Of a DNA stretch of 5,862 nt, positions 1 through 5,862 are shown one piece after another. Positions within the stretch are counted from its first letter, which is position 1; each line of letters starts with the position of its first letter. The notes under the pieces are model-generated. The model did not search any database and had not been told where the DNA came from. It worked only from the letters and a program-made list of their open reading frames with translations. Source of the DNA: Halococcaceae archaeon. Its GTDB lineage: Archaea > Halobacteriota > Halobacteria > Halobacteriales > Halalkalicoccaceae. Position numbers and translations under genes: made by a program. Location of the stretch: the NCBI GenBank assembly GCA_007128515.1, contig SKXI01000475.1, positions 1 through 5,862 of the forward strand, written 5' to 3'.

Positions 1-1116
1 ACGGAGAAGGCCCGTCGCTGTGGGATGGAGGGCCTCCGCTCGACGTACGTCCAGCACGCCGGGACCGAACCGTTCGACCTCGAGAACTACGCGCGCGCCC
101 ACGACCGGGAGGACGAACTCCTCCCGACGCGGAATCACCCACGACGGCCGTCGCTCTCGCTCTTCCTCGACCACGCCAGGGAGACGATCGACCGACACGA
201 CCTCGACTCGCTGGTCCTCCCGGCACGGGCCGAGACGGTCCAGCCACACGGCGACGGGGTCCGTATCGGGACCGACGAGGGATCGATCGACGCCCGGTGC
301 TGTCTGCTCGCGATCGGCTACGGCGGCAGGGTCGCCGTCCCGGAGTGGGCACGGCTCGGAACCGATGCCCCGATCGGACACGTCTGGGAGGAGGGGTACG
401 ACGAGACCACCCTCGGCGAGGACGTCGTGGTCATCGGCGGCGGGGTCAGCGCCACCTCGCTCGCGCTCTCGCTCGCCGAACGGGATCGGGAGGTGACGCT
501 GCTCTCGCGCCATCGGATCGAGACCGAGACGGTCGAGTCCGACCCGTACTGGCTCAACTGGTCGTACATCGAGGACCACCTCCACTGCCTGCCGCCGGCC
601 TCGCGTGCGCGCTCCGACGCGATCCGGGCGGCCCGCTACGACTCGACCGTCCCGCGGTACCTCGCCGAACGGCTCAGAGCGGCCGCGAGCGGCGGTCGTC
701 TGGAGGTCACGCGTGGCGAGGTCGAGAGCGCGTATCACGGCGGGGGACTCGTGCTCCGGCTCACCGACGGGAGGGTGCGGGAAACGGACTCGGTCGTTCT
801 CGCGACCGGCTTCGCCGAGGTCTACACCCACCCCTTCCTGCGGTCGGTCGCCGAGTCGCTGGACCTCGCCACCGGCTACCGGGGGATGCCCCACCTCTGT
901 GACGAGACGCTCTCCTGGCGGACCCTGGAGGGCGAGCGTTCGCCCGTGTTCGCGACCGGCGCGTTCGCCGAGGGTGCGGTCGGCCCGTTCGCCCGGAACC
1001 TCCCCGGGGCGCGGCGGGCGGCCGATCGGCTGGTCGAGGTCGCCGGCTCACGGGCCGCACCCGTCCGTCTCGCCTCCGATCGAGCTTTGCGTTCCCCACC
1101 CGAATCCGGCCCGTGA
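1..1116 (+). CDS. FAD/NAD(P)-binding oxidoreductase, 5'-truncated by window edge
   Basis: Two-dinucleotide-binding flavoprotein resembling the lysine/ornithine N-monooxygenase-like proteins of haloarchaea; substrate unknown, probably cytosolic. The frame is open from base 1 and 371 residues are visible. The first in-frame ATG (base 25) falls inside a segment conserved in the family (RRCGMEGLRST), so it is probably not the start. The N-terminal FAD-binding GxGxxG loop is expected upstream of the window. Visible features are the NAD(P)-binding Rossmann turn VVIGGGVSAT (around visible residues 143-152), followed by a long alternating alpha/beta stretch. Two ATG motifs typical of such flavoproteins follow, LATGF near 267-271 and FATGA near 317-321. 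The closing PFARNLPGARRAADRL segment fits the C-terminal FAD-contacting helix. No membrane segment is seen. The TGA stop overlaps the GTG start of the CHY zinc finger gene, suggesting co-translation. The family assignment is firm; a true hydroxylase activity is only a guess. Confidence 0.78.
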   Translation, partial: TEKARRCGMEGLRSTYVQHAGTEPFDLENYARAHDREDELLPTRNHPRRPSLSLFLDHARETIDRHDLDSLVLPARAETVQPHGDGVRIGTDEGSIDARCCLLAIGYGGRVAVPEWARLGTDAPIGHVWEEGYDETTLGEDVVVIGGGVSATSLALSLAERDREVTLLSRHRIETETVESDPYWLNWSYIEDHLHCLPPASRARSDAIRAARYDSTVPRYLAERLRAAASGGRLEVTRGEVESAYHGGGLVLRLTDGRVRETDSVVLATGFAEVYTHPFLRSVAESLDLATGYRGMPHLCDETLSWRTLEGERSPVFATGAFAEGAVGPFARNLPGARRAADRLVEVAGSRAAPVRLASDRALRSPPESGP

Positions 1117-1442
1117 ACGTCCACGGCCACTCGGTCGAGGGGGTCGGCGTCGGCTCCGAGACCCGCTGTGTCCACTACCACACCGACCGGGACGTGATCG
1201 CCATCCGGTTTCCCTGCTGTCTCAGCTACTACCCCTGTCACGCCTGTCACGGGGCGACCGCGGATCACGAGGCAGAGCGCTGGTCGCGCGACCAGCGCGA
1301 CAGGGAGGCGGTTCTCTGTGGGGTCTGTGGGACCGAGCTCACGATCCGGGAGTACCTCGACTCCCCCACGCGCTGTCCGACCTGCGGGGCGGCGTTCAAC
1401 CCCGGCTGTGCGGCTCACCACGACCGCTACTTCGAGCCCTGA
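1113..1442 (+). CDS. CHY zinc finger protein
   Basis: Small 109-aa cysteine/histidine-rich protein of the CHY zinc finger family (zf-CHY), likely binding several zinc ions. Its molecular role in archaea is not established. The defining C-x-H-Y is at residues 19-22 (RCVHYHT). It is followed by C35, C36, C42, C45, H46 and H52, then by two CxxC pairs at C69/C72 and C88/C91, and finally C99 with H102 and H103. The length and the ending FNPGCAAHHDRYFE match haloarchaeal homologues I recall. GTG at 1113 was chosen because it gives the usual N-terminus (VHGHSVEGVGVGSETRC) and overlaps the upstream TGA as GTGA. No Shine-Dalgarno sequence is visible, consistent with termination-reinitiation from the flavoprotein gene. 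In eukaryotes the CHY domain occurs in RING ubiquitin ligases; there is no RING domain here, so that role should not be transferred. Confidence 0.87.
   Translation: MNVHGHSVEGVGVGSETRCVHYHTDRDVIAIRFPCCLSYYPCHACHGATADHEAERWSRDQRDREAVLCGVCGTELTIREYLDSPTRCPTCGAAFNPGCAAHHDRYFEP
1277..1298. repeat. Perfect 22-bp palindrome inside the CHY gene
   Basis: The half-site GCGCTGGTCGC is followed directly, with no spacer, by its exact reverse complement. It lies within codons 55-62 of the CHY zinc finger gene. It could be a dyad protein-binding site or a chance product of GC-rich coding; nothing else in the sequence decides between these. Confidence 0.6.
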
Positions 1443-1493
1443 CCCTCGTCCGCGGACCGGTGTGCTTTCGCCGGTGCCGCCTCCAGTCGACGC

Positions 1494-2045
1494 ATGGACG
1501 AAGCGCACCCGCTCGCCTGGGAGACGCTCGACCGACGGATCCCGTACACCTGTCCCGGCTTCGACGTCGTCACCGAGGACGTCAGGCTGCCCGACGGAAC
1601 CGAGACCGACTTCGATTACCTCTCGGAACCCGAGAGCGTCTGTATCCTGCCGTTGACACCAGACGGCGGGGTAGTCTGCATCGAGGAGTGGCGACAGGCC
1701 GTCTCCCGGGTGAGCTACGGTTTCCCGGTCGGGGGGGTCGAACCCGACGACACGGACCTCGTGGCGGCCGCACGTCGTGAACTGGCCGAGGAGACGGGTC
1801 ACGAGGCCGACTCCGTCGAGCCGTTGCTCACCGTCGAGCCAGCGAACGGCATCGCGGACTCGGTGATGCACTTCTTCGTCGCCCGGGGCTGTCGTCCGGA
1901 GAGTGAGCAGCGACTCGACTTCAACGAGAGCATCCGCGTGCGGACCACGCCGCTCACCGACCTCCGGGAGGCGGTCGCCGCGGGTGAGGTGAGGGACGGG
2001 AGAACCGTGCTCGCGCTCTCGTACTACGAGGCGTTCGGTCGGTGA
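1494..2045 (+). CDS. NUDIX hydrolase (ADP-ribose pyrophosphatase-like)
   Basis: Complete 183-aa NUDIX hydrolase, expected to cleave a nucleoside diphosphate linked to another moiety using Mg2+ or Mn2+ in the cytosol. Its substrate cannot be read from the sequence. A beta-rich N-terminal part leads to EEWRQAVSRVSYGFPVGGVEP (residues 64-84), a layout seen in ADP-ribose pyrophosphatase-like members. The Nudix box spans G81-H103. The catalytic REL-A-EE-T-G core is intact (R95, E96, E99, E100, G102). The first consensus Glu is Thr87, and the closing hydrophobic position is His103. ATG 1494 is preceded by a 51-base gap with no Shine-Dalgarno sequence. A weak T-rich patch (GTGCTTTCG, about 1463-1471) sits near the distance expected for a TATA element of a leaderless transcript, but it is a poor match. 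The gene could instead be read through from the CHY gene. Confidence 0.9.
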   Translation: MDEAHPLAWETLDRRIPYTCPGFDVVTEDVRLPDGTETDFDYLSEPESVCILPLTPDGGVVCIEEWRQAVSRVSYGFPVGGVEPDDTDLVAAARRELAEETGHEADSVEPLLTVEPANGIADSVMHFFVARGCRPESEQRLDFNESIRVRTTPLTDLREAVAAGEVRDGRTVLALSYYEAFGR

Positions 2046-2076
2046 CCGCGGGTCGGATGGTGAGACCTCCAGAGCG

Positions 2077-2107
2077 CTATACACATCACTTAGCAGAGGT
2101 TATGTTC
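2077..2107 (+). promoter_or_regulatory. Possible promoter of the DUF7511-like gene
   Basis: This AT-richer island stands out in an otherwise GC-rich gap. It contains CTATACAC (2077-2084) and GGTTATGTTC (2098-2107). The first would place transcription start near 2105-2110 with a leader of roughly 25 bases. The second is about 26-32 bases before ATG 2133 and would fit a leaderless transcript, common in haloarchaea. Neither is a perfect archaeal TATA box and no clear BRE is seen. Confidence 0.33.
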
Positions 2108-2132
2108 GGCGGGTGTCGAGGCTCGACCGAGT

Positions 2133-2360
2133 ATGGCAGCACGTTCACCCACGTCCGATCCCGGTCTGCCACGATCCCGGTTCGTTCCGGGATCGCGGTC
2201 GGACCACCCCGCGAGCGCCCTCCGAACGGTCCTCGTGCGCTACGAGGGGACCCCGGATCGGTGTACGATCTACCCCCGAGCCTCTGACGATAAGGAACGG
2301 CAGGTGACGTGGATCAGCGTCGATCTCGACGTCGTGGTCGACCTCGAGACCGTTCGGTAG
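2133..2360 (+). CDS. DUF7511-like small haloarchaeal protein
   Basis: 75-aa soluble protein of unknown function. Residues 33-48 (VLVRYEGTPDRCTIYP) and the later TWISVD (59-64) ending in L-E-T-V-R match the pattern I know from haloarchaeal DUF7511 proteins: VRYE-x-P-D-x-C-T-I-Y-P, then TWI, ending near an L-x-x-x-R tail. Residues 1-30 are Arg/Ser/Pro-rich, unlike the acidic conserved core, and look variable, as N-termini in this family tend to be. The core has one cysteine (C44) and no zinc motif, signal peptide or membrane helix. ATG 2133 gives a full-length protein. A later start would remove the odd N-terminus but leaves only GTG 2235, inside the conserved core. The gene stands alone, 87 bases after the NUDIX gene, and converges on the small membrane gene. 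The family name is from memory of the motif. Confidence 0.72.
   Translation: MAARSPTSDPGLPRSRFVPGSRSDHPASALRTVLVRYEGTPDRCTIYPRASDDKERQVTWISVDLDVVVDLETVR
2156..2195. repeat. Cluster of direct and inverted repeats of CGATCCCGG
   Basis: CGATCCCGGT occurs at 2156-2165 and again at 2172-2181, a 16-base period. The second copy is followed, after a 6-base TTCGTT spacer, by the exact inverse CCGGGATCG (2187-2195). This makes a 9-bp perfect hairpin or dyad (2172-2195). The cluster lies in the variable 5' coding part of the DUF7511-like gene (codons 8-21). It could be an operator, an RNA hairpin in the early mRNA, or coincidence. Confidence 0.55.
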
Positions 2361-2373
2361 CCGACGAGAGGGA

Positions 2374-2397
2374 CTCGGTTTCCGCGTAGCGGCCGAG
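2374..2397. other. Imperfect hairpin between convergent genes
   Basis: CTCGG (2374-2378) pairs with CCGAG (2393-2397), and inside it CCGC (2382-2385) pairs with GCGG (2389-2392) around a GTA loop, with a 3-base TTT bulge on one side. It begins 14 bases after the DUF7511-like stop. The rest of the 79-base gap (2361-2439) shows nothing else. A terminator role is possible, but no T-tract follows on either strand. Confidence 0.3.
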
Positions 2398-2439
2398 GGT
2401 CGTCGGAGGCGAGCGACCAGGTGGACCGCGATCGCTGTT

Positions 2440-2613
2440 TCAGTCGGATCGGAACCGCCTGCCGAGGCGATAGCCGAAGAACACGGACAGCCCGAGCAGT
2501 ACGAGCAAGACGAGTGCGGCGACCAGCGTGGTCTCGAGCACCGTGACGACGACCGCGAACACGACGAGGAAGCCGGCCAGACCGAGCATGAGTTTCCACG
2601 GTTCCACGTCCAT
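2440..2613 (-). CDS. Small two-helix membrane protein, unknown function
   Basis: 57-aa protein on the minus strand, not assignable to a named family. After a short polar start (MDVEPWK) come two hydrophobic stretches, about residues 8-25 (LMLGLAGFLVVFAVVVTV) and 29-47 (TLVAALVLLVLLGLSVFFG). They are separated only by L-E-T, so this is a tight helical hairpin. It ends in a basic tail, YRLGRRFRSD (48-57). By the positive-inside rule the C-terminus is probably cytoplasmic, and with two helices the N-terminus would be too. The frame stays open far upstream, but the upstream residues lack membrane character. ATG 2613 fits the domain edge and has a weak GGTTAC element 25-30 bases before it, compatible with a leaderless transcript. 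The gene is divergent from tgtA and converges on the DUF7511-like gene. The clean hydrophobic pattern, ending right at the stop, argues that it is real. Confidence 0.7.
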   Translation of the reverse strand: MDVEPWKLMLGLAGFLVVFAVVVTVLETTLVAALVLLVLLGLSVFFGYRLGRRFRSD

Positions 2614-2830
2614 ACGGGTCGTTTCCGCGGCGGTGGCGGTAACCGTATCGACACGCCGTGGCCGGGAGCGGACGCCCGCGGAACGGGACGCTTTCCCGTC
2701 ACCGGGGACTGAACGCGATATGGACGGTTTCAGAACGGATCTAGCGGCGGGAGATCTGACCGACGAGCGGTGCGGGATACCCAGTCCCCGAGCGGGTGTG
2801 AGGGGACACGCCCGTAGAGGGTCGTAGCCC
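2614..2830. promoter_or_regulatory. Divergent intergenic region (membrane gene / tgtA)
   Basis: This 217-base gap must carry start signals for both flanking genes if both are transcribed from here. For the minus-strand gene the best candidate is GGTTAC (complement of about 2639-2644). For tgtA the best AT-rich element is GCGATATGG (2715-2723), which would place transcription start near 2745 and leave a leader of about 85 bases. That is long for a haloarchaeon, where leaderless mRNAs dominate. Both calls are weak. No RNA gene is recognised here. Confidence 0.35.
2774..2821 (+). promoter_or_regulatory. Stem-loops and possible RBS in the tgtA leader
   Basis: The main hairpin is CGGGTGTG (2793-2800) pairing with CACGCCCG-side bases 2807-2814. 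It has eight pairs, one of them G-U, closed by the loop AGGGGA (2801-2806). A weaker 4-bp stem, GGGA (2774-2777) with TCCC (2785-2788), lies just before it. GAGGG (2817-2821) follows the main hairpin and sits 9 bases before ATG 2831, a plausible Shine-Dalgarno sequence. The layout would allow translational control of tgtA if the transcript includes this region, which is inferred rather than shown. Confidence 0.38.
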
Positions 2831-4342
2831 ATGCGGGACGTCTTCGAGATACGCGGGCAGGACGCCGCCGGACGGCTCGGCACGCTCTCGGTACCCAGAG
2901 CCGGTCTCGCGGTCGAGACGCCCGCGTTGCTTCCGGTGGTGAACCCCCACCTCCAGACGGTCGCCCCGCGACGGCTCGCCGACGAGTTCGGCGCGGAGAT
3001 CCTCATCACGAACTCCTACATCCTCCACGGCAGCGACGACCTGCGAGAGGAGGTTATAGAGAGAGGACTCCACGACCTGCTCGAGTTCCCGGGCGCGATC
3101 ATGACCGACTCGGGCTCGTTTCAGCTCGCCGAGTACGGCGAGATCGACGTCACCTCGGAGGAGATCCTCGCCTTCCAGCGCGAGATCGGCTCGGACATCG
3201 GAACTCCGGTGGACATCCCGACTGCGCCGGACGTCGACCGCGAGCGGGCCGAAGAGGAGCTTCGGACCACACAGGAGCGCCTGGAGCGTGCGGAGTGCTT
3301 CGACGCGGGCGAGATGCTCGTCTCCGCCCCGATCCAGGGATCGACGCAGCTCGACCTCAGGACCGAGGCCGCCCGCCACGCCTACGGGACCGATCTCGAC
3401 GTCTTTCCTGTCGGGGCGGTCGTCCCGCTGATGAACGCCTACCGCTTCGACGACGTGGTCGAGGTCGTCGCGGCGGCCAAGCGCGGACTCGGCGCGGACG
3501 CCCCGGTCCACCTCTTCGGCGCGGGCCACCCGATGCTGTTCGCGCTCGCGGTCGCCTGCGGCTGCGACCTCTTCGACTCCGCCGCCTACGCCCTCTACGC
3601 CCGCGACGGCCGCTACCTCACGGTCCGGGGTACCCGCCACCTAGACGAGCTTGACGAGTTCCCCTGCGCCTGTCCGGTCTGCACCGAACACACCCCGCGA
3701 TCGCTCCGATCGGAGTTGAACCGGGAGCGAGAGCGCCTCCTCGCCGAACACAACCTCCACGTCTCGTTCGCCGAGTTCCGACGGATCAAGGCGGCGATCC
3801 GGTCCGGGAAACTTCTCGAACTCGTCGAGACGCGCGCCCGGGCCCACCCGGCGATGCTCGACGGCTATCGGGCACTGTTGGAGCACGCGGAGTGGCTCGA
3901 AGCGAGCGATCCGGCATCGAAGGACGCCTTCTTCTACGTCTCCGGGGAGAGTGTCCTCCGACCCGAAGTGGGGAGACACCACGACCGTCTCGCGCGGCTC
4001 TCGGTCCCGGATCGACTCCTGGTGGTCTCGGAGGGGGTGCCGGCGAACACCGAGGGAGCGGACGAGGTCTGGAGCCTGCGCCCGCCGTTCGGCCCGGTCC
4101 CGCCGGCGCTCTCGGAGACGTATCCCTGCAACGCCGAACTCCCCTCCCGGCTCGACGTGTACGCCTACGAGGCCGCCGCGGACGGGGTGGCGGCGCTCGC
4201 CATGGCACACCCCGAAACCGAGATCCGGGTGGTCCACGACGGCTGGCCGGCGTCGTCGCTCTCGCGGCTTCCAGAGTGTGTCGAACGAAGGGAGGAGGAA
4301 TCGACGGATAGTTCCGCGACAGCGGTCGAGGAGAGCCAATGA
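2831..4342 (+). CDS. tgtA: tRNA-guanine(15) transglycosylase (archaeosine TGT)
   Basis: Exchanges guanine-15 in the tRNA D-loop for preQ0, the first tRNA-level step of archaeosine synthesis. Complete at 503 aa. The catalytic TIM-barrel region (about 1-350) carries T-D-S-G-S-F-Q at 92-98. D93 corresponds to the active-site Asp of the DSGSFQ motif. [17 protein letters not shown] at 248-264 has D249, corresponding to the bacterial TGT nucleophile. Zinc ligands C279, C281, C284 (CACPVC) and probably H307 are present. Residues about 365-480 form a second domain related to the matching part of ArcS. The last 20 or so residues are polar and acidic. No PUA domain is seen, unlike longer archaeal TGTs such as the Pyrococcus enzyme. 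An in-frame TAG at 2825-2827 makes ATG 2831 the first possible ATG, and MRDVFEIR is a normal N-terminus. The stop overlaps arcS by 4 bases. Confidence 0.97.
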   Translation: MRDVFEIRGQDAAGRLGTLSVPRAGLAVETPALLPVVNPHLQTVAPRRLADEFGAEILITNSYILHGSDDLREEVIERGLHDLLEFPGAIMTDSGSFQLAEYGEIDVTSEEILAFQREIGSDIGTPVDIPTAPDVDRERAEEELRTTQERLERAECFDAGEMLVSAPIQGSTQLDLRTEAARHAYGTDLDVFPVGAVVPLMNAYRFDDVVEVVAAAKRGLGADAPVHLFGAGHPMLFALAVACGCDLFDSAAYALYARDGRYLTVRGTRHLDELDEFPCACPVCTEHTPRSLRSELNRERERLLAEHNLHVSFAEFRRIKAAIRSGKLLELVETRARAHPAMLDGYRALLEHAEWLEASDPASKDAFFYVSGESVLRPEVGRHHDRLARLSVPDRLLVVSEGVPANTEGADEVWSLRPPFGPVPPALSETYPCNAELPSRLDVYAYEAAADGVAALAMAHPETEIRVVHDGWPASSLSRLPECVERREEESTDSSATAVEESQ

Positions 4343-5862
4343 CCGAGTTCTTCGAGGTGCACGAGCGCGACGGTGCGGCCAGGCTGGGTGAACTCCGCCT
4401 GGCCGAGTCGCTCGCTACCCCGGCGCTCGCGGACGACGTCCTCCGGGACGGGGGGAGCCTCTGGCGCACAGAGCGCGATTCGCCGGAGGGGAGCGAGGCA
4501 CACGTTACGATGCTCCCCCACCGGGGGTTCCCCCCGGGGACCGACCCTGAGGTCGAGGAAGCGTTCGCGGTCGAGTACCCGGACGTCGAGTTCGCGAGCG
4601 GTGCGGTCGTCTCGCCGGGAACTGCACGGAATCACGGCGCGGACGTCTACGCGCTCTCGACGGCTCAGGGCGTCGTCGGCCACGCGAGCGCGTTCGTCGA
4701 GGCGGTCGTGGAGGTCCGGGAGGCGATTCCGGCGGACACCGCACTCTTGCTCTCCGGGGTGGCGACCCCCGCGAACGCCGCACTGCTGGCCTACGCCGGG
4801 GTCGACCTGGTCGACACCGCCCGCGCGGCCGTCCGCGGCACCGAAGGACGCTACCTGACGACCGACGGCGCGCAGTTCCTCTCGGATCTCGAAGAGCTCC
4901 CCTGTCCCTGTCCGACCTGCGCGCGGCCGGTCACCGAGTTCACCCGCGAACACTGTGCCGAGCACAACGAGAACGCGCTTCGAGCCGAACTCGCGCGGGT
5001 CCGGGCGCGGATCCGCAACGGCTCGCTGAGAGATTACGTCGAGGGCCAGGTCAGACACAGCACGTGGGGGACGGCGGCGTTCCGAACGTTCGACACCCAG
5101 TGGGGCTATCTGGAGGAACGGACGCCGATCTACCGGCGGTCCGGGCTGCTCGCGACGACCGAGGACGCGCTTCGACGGCCCGAGATCCAGCGGTTCGCCG
5201 ATCGGGTGACGACCCGGTACCGAAGTGGCTTCGACGCCCCGCTCGTTCTGGTACCGTGTTCGGCGACGAAACCCTACAGCGACTCCCAGAGCCACGGCCA
5301 GTTCCACGACGCGATCCGATACAGGGGACACATCGTCTCGATGACCTCGCCGATCGGGGTCGTCCCCCAGGAACTCGAGTGTACCTACCCCGCCCAGCAC
5401 TACGACGCCGCGGTGACGGGCCGGTGGTCCGACGAGGAGATCGGTTTCGTCGCCGAAGTCCTGGAGCGATACCTCTCGCGCAACGAGTACCCGAGGGTGA
5501 TCGCGCACGTTCCCGCGGAGGGCTACCGAGAGGTCGTCGAACGCGCGACCCGTTCCCTCGGGATCGACCCGGAGTTCACCGTCGCGGACCACCCGACGAC
5601 CGACGAGTCGCTGACGAACCTGAGCGTGGCGCTCTCGGGCGAGGGCCAGTACCGGAAGCGGGAGCGTCAGCACCGAACGATCAGAGCGCTCGCGGACGTC
5701 CAGTTCGGGGAGGGCGCGGGCGAGGCGCTCTTTCCGGAGCTCGTGGCCGAGAGCCGCTACCCGAAGCTCCGGGCGCACGACGCGGAGGGCGAACAGCTCG
5801 CGGCGATGGTCCCGCAGTACGGGACGCTCTCGCTCACGCTCGCCGGTGCGCGGCGGTGGGTC
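4339..5862 (+). CDS. arcS: Archaeosine synthase alpha subunit (ArcS/TgtA2), 3'-truncated by window edge
   Basis: Acts after TgtA. ArcS is known to attach lysine to the nitrile of preQ0-15 in tRNA; a radical SAM partner (RaSEA) then yields archaeosine. ATG 4339 overlaps the tgtA stop (ATGA) and has GAGGAG (4328-4333) 5 bases upstream. The frame is open to the right edge for 508 codons. The ArcS hallmark PC-x3-KPY-x2-S-x2-H is exact at 306-319 ([14 protein letters not shown]). The TGT-like part is shortened: the DSGSFQ region of TgtA has no counterpart, while D159 (DLVDTARA) aligns with the second active-site Asp. The zinc set C189, C191, C194 and H209 is retained. [20 protein letters not shown] near the end is typical of the domain preceding the C-terminal PUA RNA-binding domain, which should lie just beyond the window. 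The start and identity are secure; only the C-terminus is missing. Confidence 0.96.
   Translation, partial: MTEFFEVHERDGAARLGELRLAESLATPALADDVLRDGGSLWRTERDSPEGSEAHVTMLPHRGFPPGTDPEVEEAFAVEYPDVEFASGAVVSPGTARNHGADVYALSTAQGVVGHASAFVEAVVEVREAIPADTALLLSGVATPANAALLAYAGVDLVDTARAAVRGTEGRYLTTDGAQFLSDLEELPCPCPTCARPVTEFTREHCAEHNENALRAELARVRARIRNGSLRDYVEGQVRHSTWGTAAFRTFDTQWGYLEERTPIYRRSGLLATTEDALRRPEIQRFADRVTTRYRSGFDAPLVLVPCSATKPYSDSQSHGQFHDAIRYRGHIVSMTSPIGVVPQELECTYPAQHYDAAVTGRWSDEEIGFVAEVLERYLSRNEYPRVIAHVPAEGYREVVERATRSLGIDPEFTVADHPTTDESLTNLSVALSGEGQYRKRERQHRTIRALADVQFGEGAGEALFPELVAESRYPKLRAHDAEGEQLAAMVPQYGTLSLTLAGARRWV

Noticed and set aside
605..1780. 391-codon frame on the plus strand
   Set aside because: It is out of frame through the flavoprotein, CHY and NUDIX genes. 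Its Arg/Pro/Ser-rich composition is typical of a shifted frame.
876..2084. 402-codon open frame on the minus strand
   Set aside because: It runs antisense across parts of three well-supported genes (flavoprotein, CHY and NUDIX), and its Arg/Val/Gly-rich translation resembles no family.
2361..2439. Bidirectional intrinsic terminator between the convergent genes
   Set aside because: A bulged hairpin is present but no T-tract follows on either strand, so it is listed only as a hairpin.
2528..2827. 99-codon plus-strand frame leading up to tgtA
   Set aside because: Its first third is antisense to the membrane-protein gene and the rest has no conserved pattern. The membrane hairpin on the other strand is the better explanation.
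2774..2830. preQ1/preQ0-type riboswitch in the tgtA leader
   Set aside because: Known preQ1 riboswitches are bacterial, and the stems here do not show their conserved A-rich pseudoknot tail. Only a generic stem-loop is supported.
2741..3640. 299-codon minus-strand frame
   Set aside because: It is a shadow of the tgtA catalytic domain with no recognisable motif.
4165..5778. 537-codon open frame on the minus strand
   Set aside because: It lies antisense to arcS, whose motifs are exact. Long antisense frames are expected in GC-rich DNA with biased third positions, and the translation has no recognisable domain.
1..5862. Mobile element, CRISPR array, tRNA or defence system
   Set aside because: No transposase motifs, terminal repeats, regularly spaced repeats, tRNA-like cloverleaf or defence protein motifs were seen. 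The window reads as a housekeeping region.

Overview
The window looks like chromosomal DNA from a haloarchaeon (class Halobacteria). The sequence is very GC-rich with strong G/C preference at third codon positions. The proteins are rich in Asp and Glu. The gene content is typical of the class: archaeosine tRNA-modification enzymes, a CHY zinc finger protein and a DUF7511-type small protein. No rRNA, tRNA, CRISPR array, insertion sequence or other mobile element was seen.

Left part (1-2045), all on the + strand. The window opens inside an FAD/NAD(P)-binding oxidoreductase whose N-terminal FAD-binding loop lies upstream. Its stop codon overlaps the GTG start of a 109-aa CHY zinc finger protein by 4 bases (GTGA), so the two are probably co-translated. 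After a 51-base gap comes a complete 183-aa NUDIX hydrolase.

Middle part (2046-2830) holds two small genes facing each other. One is a 75-aa DUF7511-like protein (+), with a cluster of direct and inverted repeats inside its variable 5' end. The other is a 57-aa protein (-) with two predicted membrane helices. A hairpin-forming sequence lies in the 79-base convergent gap. The 217-base divergent gap after the membrane gene holds the upstream regions of that gene and of tgtA, including a stable-looking hairpin just ahead of a possible tgtA ribosome binding site.

Right part (2831-5862) is an archaeosine (G+15) cassette. tgtA encodes tRNA-guanine(15) transglycosylase, which puts preQ0 into tRNA. 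Its stop overlaps the start of arcS (tgtA2) by 4 bases (ATGA). arcS encodes the archaeosine synthase alpha subunit, which adds lysine to preQ0-tRNA; it runs off the right edge after 508 codons with no stop. The two proteins are visibly paralogous, and each has kept the active-site motif the other lacks. This is the most instructive signal in the window. The pathway itself is known. I do not see a clearly undescribed system; the unexplained items are the tgtA leader hairpins, the DUF7511 repeat cluster, the two small proteins, and the coupling of the CHY protein to the oxidoreductase.
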